A stretch of DNA of 64,000 nucleotides from the NCBI GenBank assembly GCA_008360955.1, contig LUCM01000229.1, forward strand, positions 164,074 to 228,073, read 5' to 3'. This document shows, piece after piece, positions 23,721-36,567 of the stretch (positions within the stretch are counted from its first letter, which is position 1; each line of letters begins with the position of its first letter). The notes below the pieces were generated by a model that was given only the letters and a program-made list of their open reading frames with translations, was not told the origin of the DNA and did not search any database. Source of the stretch: Fasciolopsis buskii. Lineage: Eukaryota; Platyhelminthes; Trematoda; Plagiorchiida; Fasciolidae. A program made the translations under genes and the position numbers.

Positions 23721-26555
23721 CCCCTTCTGCCTACCCATATTGCCCCCACCGATCACAAGCCCGATACTCTTGCAACGGTTTGTTGTCAAATGATGCAGTA
23801 AGTGGTTTTCAGTCTATTAGTTCTCATTTTCTCAAGCAACGTCAGCCTCTGCATTTGGGTTCCTTCAATGTGCGCACTTACCCACAGATTGTCCAACAGG
23901 CCTGTTTACCTCTGGTAGAGGACTCACTTTCGATTGATGTCTGCTGTGTGAGTGAAACACGAATTCAGGATTCGAGTAGAGTAATTCAACTAATTGAGCC
24001 TAATGTCTCGCCAAGATATTTCTTCCACACTTCAGGAGACGAAGCAGCTCAAGCTGTGGGTCAACGTGGTGTAGGAATAGTCTTGAGTGAGAAGGCTGAA
24101 GCAGCCCTTTTAGATTGGATCCTGGTCAACAGTCGCTTGTGTGCCATGAGACTGCAGGGATCAGTCGGCGTCCGAAAGGGTAGTAGTGTTAGGCGTAGTT
24201 TATTTGTTATCTCGGAATGCGCTCTTGCAGATTGCAGCACTGACATAGATAATGACGAGTTTTACGTTTACCTCGTCTCCCTTGTTCGGAAGAGCAAAGG
24301 TTCTGACATTGTTTTGGTGGCAGATGATTTTAATGCACAATCTGGAAAACAGTGCATCGAAAGCCTTTTTAGGTGGGCAATGCGCCCTGCTTGTTCAGCG
24401 AACGGATAACGGGTAAAGATTTTTCCAGTTTTGTGCAGACTATCATTTGTTCCTATCTAGTACAAATTTCCGACACAGTTCGCGTCGCACTGCGACATGG
24501 CGCTCTAGCTCGACAGGTACTCTGAGTCAGATTGACTTTACTGCAGTAAGCTACCGTTGTCGCGGTTCTGTTCAGAACTGTAGATCATGCTGAACCACGT
24601 ACGTTGACTCGGACGATGGGTTAGTTTTAATGCAATTTTTCCTGCAGCTCAACGGTCATCGACGCAGGCCACAAACCCGATTGGCCGTGGAAGGTCTGTG
24701 ATTAGTTTGTTCGCAACACCTATGAACAGAAACTATCCGAGGAACTATGAACTCCGACGAGCATCATTGTAGACGAGCAGTGGGATCAAATTAAGCAGGT
24801 TATGCATTTGTCAGCAGATTTCGCTTGTGGTCCTAGATCTAGCGTTCATCAAAAACACTGGATCTCGCAAGCGTCGCTAAGTCTATTGGAACAAAAACAC
24901 CAGCTACCTAACTGCAAGGAAATGAATAAGATGCGTCGGCATTTGCAGCGTCAGTTGACGATAAGCCTTAAGAATGACCGCGAAAACTGGTGAGTTAAGG
25001 TAACCGAAGAGATGGAAGTGGCGTCCGCTTCAGATAACAGTCAAAGACTGTTTAAACTTATACGTTACATCGGCGGTCGGCGAACCTCGGTTAGTGAAGT
25101 CGTATGCGATAGGACTGGAGAGCTCATTCATGGTAGACTGGAAAGACTGGACCGTTGGACAGAGCATTTCAAGGATCAGTTTAGCTGGTCACATGCTAAC
25201 GTATTTAGTCTGACGTCTGGAGCTGTGAATCCTTGGGAGGTGTCACTTGGTCCCCCAACGGAAGTGGAAGTGGAGTCGAATATTCGGTTTCTGAAGAAGG
25301 GAAAAGCAGCCGGTCCCGACGAACTTCCCCGAAGTTCTTTTCAAATTGGGTGGAGAGGTGCTGGCGAAATCACTTATCTCCTTACTTCGTGATATTTGGA
25401 ACGAGGAGTGTATCCCGCTATCGTGGGGTGAGTCACTGATTATACCCATCTTCAATGAGGACCCGCGAAGTGACTGCAGCAATCATCGTTGGATTAGTTT
25501 AATTCCAATAGTCACTAAGGTGTCACCTTCGATAATGCTGCACCGTTTGACACCGATTCACGAGAGTAATATCCGCGAACAACAGGCCGGATTTCGGCCA
25601 GGTCGAGGTTGCATCGACCAAATATTCACTCTTCGACAGATACTCGAAACGCGCCACACGCACCAGCGCCCTGCGATCGTAGTCTTTCTGGACTTGAAAG
25701 GTGCTTTCGACTCCGTGGATCGGCCAGCACTATTCGGTGCTCTGTTAACCGTTTCACCTTCCTTGGTAGCTGCATGTCCAACGACTGCAGCTGAGTGGAA
25801 GTAAATACACTTATTTCCAAGGCTTGGGCAGCTTACGCTGGACTGAAGCACTTGTGGAGTCGGCCTGATATTTCACTGATATCGAAAGGCCGTGTGTACT
25901 GGGCGACGCTGCGTTCAGTACTGTTGTACGGTTGCGAGACATGGAGTATGCGTGTTGGCGATGTTCGTCGCTTGGAGGTTTTCGACCACCGATGTATTCG
26001 TAGTATGGCTAGGATTGGATGGAGTGACCGGGTGAGTAATGTGGAGGTCAGGAATCTAATACTATTTGTCCGTTCTGAGAATACCTTATTTCATCTTGTG
26101 GAACTTAGTAGACTACGTTGTTTCGGTCGAGTGTTGCGAATGGCGAACACCCGTTTACCATATCGTGCCTTATTTTGTGTTCCTCCCAAGGAATGGAAGA
26201 AGCCATGTGGAGGTCAACAGATGACGTGGCAATGCGGGATGAGAAAATGTACAACGAACTTAGTTAAAGTAGGTGTCTCACGTCTTCGTGGTGGGCGTCC
26301 GAAAGATTCGTCGACTTGCTGGCTGGAGACAATGAACGATATGGCAGCGAACCGTGAACAGTGACAATCGTGTTGTCATTTTTTATCAAATGAGAAAGAT
26401 TGAAAGAGTGCGTTTGTACAGTTAGACTGTGTTCCGTGTGTTGGCTGCAGCAGCTTCTTATCTTTTCCCGGCCGTGAAGGTCCACTCTTTGTTCCCATCG
26501 GATATTCGCTTTTTTTGAACGTGTGTAACCTTGGGGTAAAGACAGCGATCAGTGA
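23721..26555 (+). mobile_element. RTE-like element, copy C2, nearly full but internally deleted
   Basis: The copy reads in order through an endonuclease frame (23780-24409), a stop-laden middle, the EN-RT linker frame (25012-25392), the start of RT (25346-25804) and the C-terminal frame (25795-26364, containing YGCETWSMR and FGRVLRMAN). Inside RT, motif A (FLDLKGAFDSVDRPAL) is followed at about 25745 directly by sequence from the end of the thumb, so palm motifs including YADD are deleted. The 3' end lacks the GAT tail: similarity stops near 26555. Blocks of this copy are indistinguishable from 42871-44271 (inverted) and from 30566-31046. It cannot encode an active enzyme. Confidence 0.88.
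23780..24409 (+). pseudogene. AP endonuclease domain of RTE-like element (truncated frame)
   Basis: A 209-residue frame shows the EEP endonuclease pattern: LGSFNVRT (residues 26-33, substrate-contacting Asn), CVSETRIQ with the metal-binding Glu at 59, and DDFNAQ at 182-187 where active relatives usually have GDFNAQ. This domain nicks target DNA to prime reverse transcription. The frame ends at a stop after SANG, before the C-terminal SDH-type catalytic residues, which fall in a region with several stops up to 24990. An almost identical frame lies at 43903-44442 on the minus strand. Confidence 0.8.
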
Positions 26556-26586
26556 AGTCAAAAATTGTTAAGTTGATGTGATCTTG

Positions 26587-26912
26587 TGTTGAGTTTACGT
26601 GCAAGTCACGTGATGCAGTCCGATACAGCTTCACGCTGACCTACAGAGATAAGCAGCCAACAAGAATCATAACGACATGCGATCGTGAAATCTAAACATT
26701 CCACGAAAGTGATTGGACTGAATGGATTGCACCAATTGGAGTATTACCAATCTTGCATATAAGTCCATGAGCTGTGAATATAACTCGAACTTGTCCCCGT
26801 TCTGTGGTGATCTCCTTGTTGGTTTCATTGATGTAGCTTGGGTCGAGGTCAATTCAGTACTGGCTATCGTGATGGACGGAATTCTGTGTACTGATTACAA
26901 TTTCAAATGTCA
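26587..26912 (+). repeat. Dispersed repeat, inverted relative to 12675-13025
   Basis: This copy starts about 30 bp after the truncated 3' end of element C2. It carries the same SPFCGDLLVGFIDVAWVE frame as the minus-strand copy near 12.8 kb. The adjacent sequence up to about 27170 is not shared. Confidence 0.85.
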
Positions 26913-28481
26913 CAGATCTCCATTTTCGAGAATCTCCATCAGTTTGTCCCCAGTTTATCACCTTATCTACTGACCTCATTATTATTCTGCTCAAATTGTA
27001 TCGTCTGTCGGATCGCGATCGTGACAGAATTATTCGTTTTGTGTTTTCAAACCTTTTCTTTTGTATGTTTTTATTCGAAATGCTGCCTCCAGATTAAAAA
27101 TATCTTTCGAATTACTCGTACTCAGAGAGCTTTTCTAAGGAATAGCGGTTTTAATTTAAGGAAAAACTAAATTCATGATGGTGAGGCAATTACAATTAAC
27201 TTTAATTATCTGTTTTTTGACCATCAGGTCGTTTTATCTCATTTCGCAAGAGAACCATCTTTGGGAACTGAAAATTCCTCTGTTTCATTCAGCAACTTGG
27301 AGTGTAGAAATGTAAGTGTGAAATAATGTAGTTTGATTCTCCAGTATTGATTTTTCCGCCATACAATTGACGTGTTGATCTAGCTGAGCAAAGTCTGCGT
27401 TAATTGAATGTTTTGGAAATTAATCAACGTATGCTAGGAGAAAACAAACAATTTTCCACTACAATTCGTTTTGAACTCGTGGAAGTAATACTGGAATGGT
27501 GTTCAAATGGGCCAAAGGTCACATGGGACAATCATTTACTTTCGAGATTCGTGGATTTAGTCGGATAAATCGATTGAAAGGCAAAAACACTGCCTGATAT
27601 GGTCGTTGGAGCTTTAATAAATTTCATTTATTTGGTCGCTGTGAATGAATTAGTGCAGAATATCCGTCATAAGCGCGAGCTACTTCTCAATACATGACAA
27701 TCTTTGTTGTGTACGCAGTACAGCGGTTATCCACGGTACCGGAAACCTAGGAATTTTTCACAGAAATTCAACAGGCTTACGGCCATAGAATCACATTTAT
27801 ATACTAGCCATAAATGTCTTTTTTACGGAAAAGGCAAAGTGAACTAATAAACAGACAGTCATGTAGAAGACCATTTTAGGCTAACGTAGCAAGTGCTTAA
27901 CAATCATCTATTCAACTGTTTACAAAAACCTGAGAACAAATTAGCAACAACTGCAAAAATGAAAGCAATTATCCTAAACCTCTGAAGTTGGGTTACCGGG
28001 ACGCTTCTGTAAAGATTTTTCGGACACCTAGAATGGAGGCATAAATCATGCAAAACACTTGAAAGAAAAAGAGTTTAGCCTGTCCGGTGGATCTGAATTA
28101 CTTCGAAGTGCCTAGACAACAGAGCATCACCGGCAACAGCTATTCACATTCATACACATGTGAAGCAAACTGACGGATTACACCTGATGATCTTGGATTC
28201 CGATGACCTCCAAATCTTTCGAACAACTGAGCCGAAATGTATTTCGCTCTAAAGATAGTAGAATTGCCAGACAGTTTTTTCTGTACAGAATTACCAGAAT
28301 ATTAATAACTCAGCAACCGCTAGGGACAAGCGTAAGTTTTTTTCGGGACTCGCCTCCCCTAACTTGCTTGCTCCTTTTTAAAGAGAATAAATATCGAGCA
28401 GTTCTAATGGCGCATTGTCCAGCTAAAGAAGCTCTCCAGATGTGCACATTATCGAAGTTTATATGCTAGGGACGGTTAGGA
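26913..28481. other. No gene recognised
   Basis: AT-rich non-coding sequence. An 87-codon frame at 26907-27170 rich in Phe and Cys continues from the repeat but has no recognised domain. Confidence 0.5.
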
Positions 28482-28566
28482 ACCAACTGTCTCGAGTACG
28501 CATACCTGATTAGTCACACCGACTCTAGAAACGACCGTACGCTAACGGAGTATTTTGTTCACTAGA
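28482..28566 (+). repeat. TA-linked dispersed repeat, diverged copy
   Basis: aactgtctcgagtacgcatacctg and, further on, gtattttgttcac match the copies at 8021 and 59698. No (TA)n tract adjoins this copy. Similarity is lower than between the other copies. Confidence 0.55.
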
Positions 28567-29189
28567 GCAAGCGTAATTGGCTACACATATCGCGAGTGCG
28601 AAGATAATGCCAAACGGGGATTGTTCTAAAAGTGATTAACAAATAGAAAGTGACAGTGACCGGATACAAAAGAACACCACTAGTTTTATTCATGTTTACA
28701 CCTTGTATTTCGATGTTTTCTTGCTAGTTTCGTGTTTTTTTTGCTGCACTTTAACAGACTGATAGACACCGTTACCGTTAATAGCCTTCATTCTGAGCCG
28801 TATCACTAGACATATCAAACCCAGAACACTTAAGAAAGGAGGAATCCGAGGAAACCAGTGCCAAAACTTCCTTGTCCTGCCCCAATCTCAAGCCTGTTGA
28901 CTTCGTTGATTCATCCTCCAAACTTGCTCCGTACGTGTCAATAGAATACGAAATGGCAGGTCGACCAGTAAAATCCACCTCACTAGTGGATGGTTTTGTG
29001 GAGTGATTATCTCGGCAACAGGTTGAATCCCACGGTTGAAGAAACTACAGCCGGTCTCACCATTACTCTTCCAATTTGAGAAAGTCTAGCAACTGGATGT
29101 TGAAGCAGTACTCAACGAGCAGACTGATAAGACTTCAAGTGGGGCTCAGTTTTGATTTGTGTCAACCTGAGAAAACACACATCTGGGAC
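28567..29189. other. No gene recognised
   Basis: Non-coding by eye. It may include the degraded downstream end of the minus-strand RT relic at 29190-29711. Confidence 0.45.
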
Positions 29190-29711
29190 TGTACCAATGT
29201 GGACCAGTTCAATCCAGCAGCAGTGTTTTATACTCCAAATGTGAATAACTCAGCTCAAACAATACTTAGACTGTCTACAATACTTGCAGCTAACCCGAAT
29301 CTGCACCTAGAAGCACAAGTTTATCTGCATAAGTCCGGCAATTTATCATGTGAACAAATATCAGTAGTACTAGAATCACACGAGTATAGATCGATTGTCA
29401 TAATCATCTGGACTTTTAAATCGCAGAGGAAAGATGAAAGTGAGCAGTCCTGACGAACACCACTTTTCAAGATAAACTCAAGTGAAGGATTGCCATGAGA
29501 ACAAATTCTGCTTTGGAAATCTTCAAAGTACAATTAGAAAGCGAAATTGTTTCCTTGGCACACCATCTAGGGAGAAGCACGGTCGCCAAACTGCACGATC
29601 GACCGAATAGAATTCTACTTCCAAATCAAACAGAGTAGAGGTTGTGTGCCTGCGGAAGGTTTGTGCCTGCGTTGTACCGGTTGGCCCAGAGTGAACTTGT
29701 GAACGACGCAA
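29190..29711 (-). mobile_element. Diverged RTE-like reverse transcriptase relic
   Basis: Two minus-strand frames joined by a frameshift near 29525 spell a decayed RT. The first has FDLEVEFYSVDRAVW then LDGVPRKQF (29523-29711), matching motif A and the following helix (FLDLKAAFDSVDR, KGVPEKF). The second has ICSHGNPSLEFILKSGVRQDC then SLSSFLCDL (29321-29533), matching SGVRQGCPLSPFLFNF. Further along, a segment near 29195-29230 resembles CKVLLQDW. It differs from family 1 and looks closer to the fragments at 49700 and 60425. The plus-strand 125-codon frame at 29076-29453 is its antisense shadow. Confidence 0.65.
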
Positions 29712-30565
29712 CCGCAGCGAAGTTGAAAACTGGTCTCATTCTCATGAGTAAGTACTTCACGACAGTAGTTAACCTGTGGAGAATAACGCCGAGAGTAGTT
29801 TAGATGCCATACTTACCCAAAGGATTCTTTTGCGGTTTTCAAGTGGCATCACTAACCCATCTTGTAAATCCGGCTTTTAGGCATTTGGCTGTTTTCTTAG
29901 ATCAACATTAGGAGTTTCACTAGCTTAAGCGCCCTTGGAGGAGTACAGCCCATCTGATTTGGCAGCCTTATGCCTTTTAAGAAAACTTATCTTCCTATCT
30001 TCCATTTTGATGGACGACTGGTGTTATTTTCAGTAGCAAGTCACAACATCAAAGCACTAACGACGTTACCTCGATTGGTGATGAAACGTTTGCAATCAAA
30101 TTGCCCAGCTCAGCGAACCAATGCTATCCTGCTGAACCTGAGCTACGAGAAAGAACATAATTCTCTAACCTGTTATCATGCATATATAAATATATATATA
30201 TATGTCAGCGGTTTGAAGAAAGCACGATACCAGTGCAAAAAACACAAAACCTGACAAAAAGTGGGTACAAAATCGAGGGGGGAACAGGGCACAGAAAACT
30301 AGGCAATATTTTTGTTTAATTCGTACAAATTCTTTTGATTTTGATCCGTTCTTTACGTCGCTTTTTACGAGTCTTTCGTGGAGACAATACGCCATTGACC
30401 CCAACGACTTCGAATTTCAGCCATAACTCCCAACGCCTCTGATCAACGAAACCCTGCACTCTTCTCTTGAGAACCAATGAGCAAATCAGGAATCACGAAC
30501 CAATGCAAAAGCTGACTCCATCTTTATCACGCCTAACTCAAAGCATGATCTAACCACCAACACCG
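29712..30565. other. No gene recognised; (TA)n at 30182-30203
   Basis: Non-coding by eye, with a short interrupted (TA)n tract. Confidence 0.5.
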
Positions 30566-31127
30566 GGTGAGAAACATGGAGGTCAGGAATCTAATACTAT
30601 TTGTCCGTTCTGAGAATACCTTATTTCATCTTGTGGAACTTAGTAGACTACGTTGTTTCGGTCGAGTGTTGCGAATGGCGAACACCCGTTTACCATATCG
30701 TGCCTTATTTTGTGTTCCTCCCAAGGAATGGAAGAAGCCATGTGGAGGTCAACAGATGACGTGGCAATGCGGGATGAGAAAATGTACAACGAACTTAGTT
30801 AAAGTAGGTGTCTCACGTCTTCGTGGTGGGCGTCCGAAAGATTCGTCGACTTGCTGGCTGGAGACAATGAACGATATGGCAGCGAACCGTGAACAGTGAC
30901 AATCGTGTTGTCATTTTTTATCAAATGAGAAAGATTGAAAGAGTGCGTTTGTACAGTTAGACTGTGTTCCGTGTGTTGGCTGCAGCAGCTTCTTATCTTT
31001 TCCCGGCCGTGAAGGTCCACTCTTTGTTCCCATCGGATATTCGCTTTTTTACGGACGTATGCAACCTTGGGAAAAGGCAGCGGTCATTGAGGCTTGTGTC
31101 ACTTTAACGCTGAACTTTGATGATGGC
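30566..31127 (+). mobile_element. RTE-like element, 3' end only
   Basis: The copy begins abruptly at gtgagaaacatggaggtcagg, matching 26031 in C2, and runs to a 3' end reading tttaacgctgaactttgatgatgg at 31103-31127. It encodes the C-terminal 110 codons (30567-30899, with FGRVLRMAN and WKKPCGGQQ) followed by the 3' UTR. Between 30566 and 31046 it has no indel relative to 26031-26511. The 5' truncation and intact GAT-rich end are typical of target-primed insertion. Confidence 0.88.
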
Positions 31128-34100
31128 GATCGAGCCGTTTCCTTCAATTTTCCTCGGTGTGACAAACACCAAGCGAAAAAATGATAGCTAGGTATACGCA
31201 ACGTGTCTCAACCATAGAAGGGACTGTAGATTGATTAGCATAGTCAGGATGATCACCAGTACCCAACACACGGCGATGGACCTCGTCACTGATTACTCGA
31301 TGCTCGCATCAGAAATGGGTAATGAGTCGAAAATATTGCTGACCACTGAGCACATTGAAAGGGTACAGACCAGGTCTCATAATCGCAAAGGAGAACAATG
31401 TTAAGTGCAGATTCGAGGTACTTAAATTTAATGATTAATTAGGTCACCGCAAGGGACGAATGCATACGTAGGCCTCTCTTCATAGGACGAACCACCCTGC
31501 TCCGTGAAGGTGTAATGCTTATGCTGCACCTGAATAAACTGATTACCTGTGCACTGTTTACTCTAAGATGGCGGCCGCCAGTTGGCGTACCGGAGATTCG
31601 AGAGTGTGAAGTTTTTTAGCAACAGGGAACACGGCTAACAGCCGTTCCCTGAGCAACATGGAAAGAGGCCTAAATGACCTCCTAAATGCACCTCGTTCGA
31701 GGACAAATGATTTTTTCTAACACTCAAATCCAAAATACCGGTATCATTCCGCTTCTCCGTGAGTAGTTCACATTTTAAACGAAGCTGGTTTTGATTGCAT
31801 CTTGACTGTAATCCACACGCGTGCATTCTGGGACCATATACGGATTGCTTGCATCGGAGCGATGAACACCTATCATGCGCAGACCTCTAAGTCCGGAAAT
31901 AAACTTCCATTTAGGACAGAAGAATACGCACGATTAGGCAAGACAGCTTCTGCCTGTGTAGCTTCATTTGAGGGCTTAAGTGAGGGGTTCGCTGTTTGGC
32001 ATGGACATCTATATTGTTCTGCAAAACGCTTTAGACGAAGCGCCTGAGAATGAATCACTGAGTTATCCGATTTCTTCCTTACCTCATCTACACGGTTTTC
32101 GTGCCCGGTAGTCCAACTTCTTTGGTAACAATTGCGGTTATCACTGATAACCGTAACCTACCTCATTTTCCCGTCCACAATAGAGCGCGAACATTCGAAC
32201 AAGTCCTAGATTCGGATTTTACCTCCCATTGTTATTTAGGACAGGATATCGTCAAGCGTTAGAATAGTAATTCTTATTTCAGCTTGGACTCAGACTACAC
32301 GTTCATAAACAACGGGAATGAAACGTGCGGTTTCCAGGTTCAGAGAGCCTTTGTATTATCTGACCAGGTTCCTGCATCTGCACATGCAAATGAAAGTAAA
32401 CTATCTGTCCCCATTTTCACTGACCCTGTTTGTTACTTCAAAGTTGGAACTGGTGAAATATTTTCGATAATATTTTCAATTATTGGTATAATGCACCCAC
32501 CATGTCGAACAACTGAATCTACCAACTTTGGGAATGGCATCCGGTGTGAATGAATTCGCTTATACAATAACACAGGCAATCTCTTCGTTGTTCTTGATTG
32601 AAATTTATTCAGCTCCACACACACACACACACACACACACAAAGAGGGAAAGACAGAAGAAGCAAGAAAAAACTATGCTCTGCTTGTATCCTGCAGCCAG
32701 ACAAGTTGGTACAGGCCAGTGAAGGCACACGAGGATACACCAGGATTAAGTGAAGTTCCGAATAAAGTTGCCTGAGTCCGTGGGTATGGGGAATCGCGGT
32801 TTTCGAGTTAAAAACGACGATGTGAATTGTGAAACATGAAAATATCGATTAACAAAACTAGAGCTTCACTTACGGAGTTCTTCGGTTTACAAACGCCAAT
32901 TTTAAAGCACGTTAAATTTTAGGACGTTTATTTGGACACGTTCGATGGTTCTGAAGTGAGTCGACATGGGTAAATTGTGATGCAAACTTTTGGATACACT
33001 GATTAATTGGTTTAGTGTAATGTCGCTACATGCACAGCTGCGTGTGATGACATTCGAACATACGACCAGAATTTATCAATAAACGATTCGACTGCAAGCA
33101 CAGAAGTCTATCTGGAATCGGATCCCATGGGTGTTCCAACCCTTGATAATATACCGATGATAACACCAGTGATTTACTATCCCCAAAACGAAGTTACAGA
33201 CATAATCAACTTAGGCTTCAACCCCGACTGGGTGAACACCTTTACCAAACAATGGCCCTGAAAATTACATTGCTGGCAACATAAGCACAATGCCACAGAA
33301 CAGTACCAACAATTAATCCATTGCTCCCCGGTATATATGCATATAACCACTTTCTGAAAGACACTACGGTGTGTTAGCAGCAGCAGTACTGGTCATAGTC
33401 TCGGAAACAGCTCTCAATATACATCACCAAATTCCAGCTTTTTGAACTCAGTTTAGCTGCCTAACTGAAAATTCGAGCACTTGGCTTAATCGTTTGCTAA
33501 TCACCGTTCTCGCATGCACTTACGAAAGCGAGAAAACCCTTTGGATTCCCCACATTTGCTGCTTCTTCGTTCAAGGGCTGGAGTCCATTATTAAGGAAAG
33601 GAACAAGAACAAGTGAAGTACAGAAACAATAGAGCAAGACCACTGAAACTACATATTTTCCTTAGATTATTTACTGTCCAAATTGATCAAGCAGTCAGTG
33701 TCTGCATATCCCTCACGCTATTGACTGAGACAGACAGGCAGCTGAAGATTACACCTGAAGGGAGGCTCGCAGATCCATCACATGCAAATGTCAACTGGAC
33801 ACAGTGAGGTTCTGAGAGGGTTGTCTGAGTTGTTGGACTGTCGTGTCCGTTGGTATCAATTACTAAGCTCACACCTGTGGTGCATGCATCAGCGTTCACA
33901 AACCGGTGGACTGCTCGACCGGCCAGTTAAACAAGTTGAGGGTAGTCGAGGAATAAAATCAATCGTGAGACGTCCCAACATGTTGAGTCAGACGTCATAG
34001 AATGGACTGACGAGACCCAGTGATTCACTGGCTACAGAGGAAAATTGTCCAACCTACCCGGTTCGGTGTTCCGGAAGAGAAAATAAACCACGCATGTCCG

Positions 34101-36123
34101 GAGCAAACATGCTGCTTTGAAGTCTGCACTGGATTGTGCAAAACGGTGCTGGAGATGGCACTTTGTAATTTATTCCCGCGACTCACTATGATTATTTAAG
34201 GAACTTCACACATTCATAATGCTTTGGCGCTCTCGGGAACTGACGCAACTCGCATCGAAGCGATCGAGATGGTAAGATGTGGATTTTGCTGGAGGAAAGG
34301 AAACAAATTTTAGAATTCCAGGATGATACTATACCATTTCAAGATTGGATTCAGGAAACTAAAGAGCCATAGAGCACCGTACTGGACTGACATTCGTCCA
34401 CTAGCACATGATGCACGACTGCGATCTGCCTTTGTTATTTTCACATGACTTTGAACAGAGGTGACCAACCATGGGCTGGTGACTGATGTGTTCAACTGGG
34501 ATAAACGAGGTTCACCACAGCCGCTTGTTTTCAAGTTAAACTGAAGTTTTCTCACAGTCACTTTACAATTCCCCATTTCGACGTCATTTTTCCCAGTTCA
34601 ATCTTGAAATGGCATAGAAGTTGGTGATCAAGTCCTCCTCCTCATCGTCACCGTAAGACTACCACGCAGTTATTGCTTGTCTCTCGAACGTCCGCCCACG
34701 CAACTTGGATGAATGACATTGAGGTCCGGGGAGTGAATTACCTTACTGGTTCGATCACGGTGGCCCCACGGACAAGTCTGGCTGTTAAGGGTTCGCGTTC
34801 GATTTAAATACGGCAGAGGATGATGCGAAGACCCCTTGGGAGACAGTCTCATGTAGGCTGGCTATGATTCTTGGCACAATTTCACGATGACCGTGTGCTA
34901 TGATTCAACCAACGAAACCGGTAAACTACCCAAAGATGAATCTTACCGTGACTCACAAAAAATAAATCAACCGAATTTAAAGATGCAGCTTATTGTTAGC
35001 CACAAGAGTTCAGATCGTTCGTAAGGGCATATCACACAAATCTACTGGTCATAGTCTCGGGAGATTCGGTTTTGGTCAGCGCTCCGAACGTGGCAGTTAC
35101 CTGGTGAATTTGATCAACGTCAACAGTGGATATCTGCATCCCAACAATCAGCAACTGACCTGGTATTCCAGCGATGATCATACCGTAAACTAACTTGATC
35201 TCATTCTGAAAAGATCCGGCCCCGTCTGCGGAGGACGGCCAAGCCGACTGTGGTGTAAAGACGAAACCATGTTCCCTTGTGCGTATGCATCAAAGATCAT
35301 CTATTCACACCCGTTAAGGTTTGTGCAGTCCCCGAAAGACGTCGCAGCCCTGGAAAACCCTAATACTGTCTCCAGCAATCACAATTAAGCTAAGCAGCCC
35401 AAGCAACACAAAAGCGAACTAAGAATACACGAGAAAGTGGACTCAAATTAGGACGACGATGAGGAAAGTTGCAATGGAGAAAATCGCCAGTACAAAAAGG
35501 CGGGCAAAAGATCGGATCTCTGAGGCCACCACAAAGCTGGCAACAAAAGCATACGAGGCCCGACTTGTACCAACTAGTCGACGAAGAAGACTGCAGCGAG
35601 AAGCCCCGAGCTCTGCTAGGACAGGCTGCAAAATATAATGGATAACAATAGAAAACAAGACGGAGACCATCTCAGGAAGTGACGATTATGGTGAGCTAAT
35701 CCGTCTCATGTCAAACACCTCGAATAGGCACTATAAAAAAAGGATTTGCGTCTTGGCGATGCAACGAGAAAGACTAAGTAAAATAAAGTAAGGAAGTGGA
35801 GTTTTCAGTCAGCCTCTCAGCGGGCCACCCGACGGACTGACCAATGCCAGAGTTTTACACAGAAAAGAGGAAGAACAGTACCTATGGCGTGAGTGACTCA
35901 CCAATCGCCAATCGATTATATCTACAGTTCCCACTACCTAACTCCAGTGAGAAAAATCTGTTTGTTTGTCAACCAAAATCAGTCACCCAAGATCAGCATT
36001 CACTGATCGATTCTCCCTCTATCTAACTCATTCCCTCGGCATTCATCTACTTCCTGACGCAGCGTTTTCGCTGAGATTGACTGGTGCAATCAAAGTCAGG
36101 TCACCACAACCACCGGGTAATGG
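31128..36123. other. No gene recognised
   Basis: Non-coding by eye, with only short frames. A (CA)n microsatellite lies at 32615-32640. Near 34762-34806 (+), tggccccacggacaag followed by aagggttcgcgttcga resembles tRNA-derived A and B boxes and may be an old SINE head; the evidence is weak. Confidence 0.5.
32615..32640. repeat. (CA)n microsatellite
   Basis: About 13 tandem CA units. Confidence 0.95.
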
Positions 36124-36567
36124 TTGTCGAGGCAGCATAAAATACCCTTACCATCGGGGCCTTCAGTTCAGTGCCAAACCGAATGCAACCCAAAAACTGT
36201 ACCTGAAATCTTTGATATCATCAATGAACTGATAAACGGGAGGGCTGTCGGCGAAAAACAGCATCCCTCAGAGGTCTATAAATCCTATTTATCGTCAATA
36301 AATCGCAGGTTGCGTACACCGTTTGTCCTTATCCGGGAAGATGAGAAATCTCCCTCTGACTGGGGCATATCTATTCTGCTACCAATTCCCAAGAAAAGGG
36401 ATAACCCAGTATGTAAGAACTACTGGGACATCAATTCGACTGATGTCAGTGCAAAGACTTTCGATGGCTTGTTAATAAACCATATCCCCGAAGCAAGAGG
36501 CCCATGCACTCGACCGAATCACGCAGGTTCCTACCGCGCAGAGGCCGCGTGCATCCAGCCTTCATAG
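36124..36567 (+). mobile_element. Diverged non-LTR reverse transcriptase fragment
   Basis: A 147-codon frame contains PSEVYKSYLSS, then PSDWGISILLPIPKKRDNPV, then CKNYWDINSTDVSAKTF and TRPNHAGSYRAEA. This order matches the RT fingers of another fluke non-LTR family (AEVYK, DDWGLGILVPIPKKGD, ENYRGISLIDVAAKIF, TRPNQAGFRAGRG). The Cys/Arg-rich RGISLI and AGFR motifs are damaged and the frame ends before motif A. It is an isolated decayed fragment in the downstream flank of the G-alpha-s gene. Confidence 0.7.

Noticed and set aside
29076..29453. 125-codon plus-strand frame with a plausible protein composition
   Set aside because: The opposite strand carries a decayed RT (SGVRQDC, SLSSFLCDL), so the plus frame is best explained as its antisense shadow.
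32615..32640. Repeat array such as CRISPR
   Set aside because: It is a plain (CA)n microsatellite; there is no spacer-repeat structure anywhere in this eukaryotic window.
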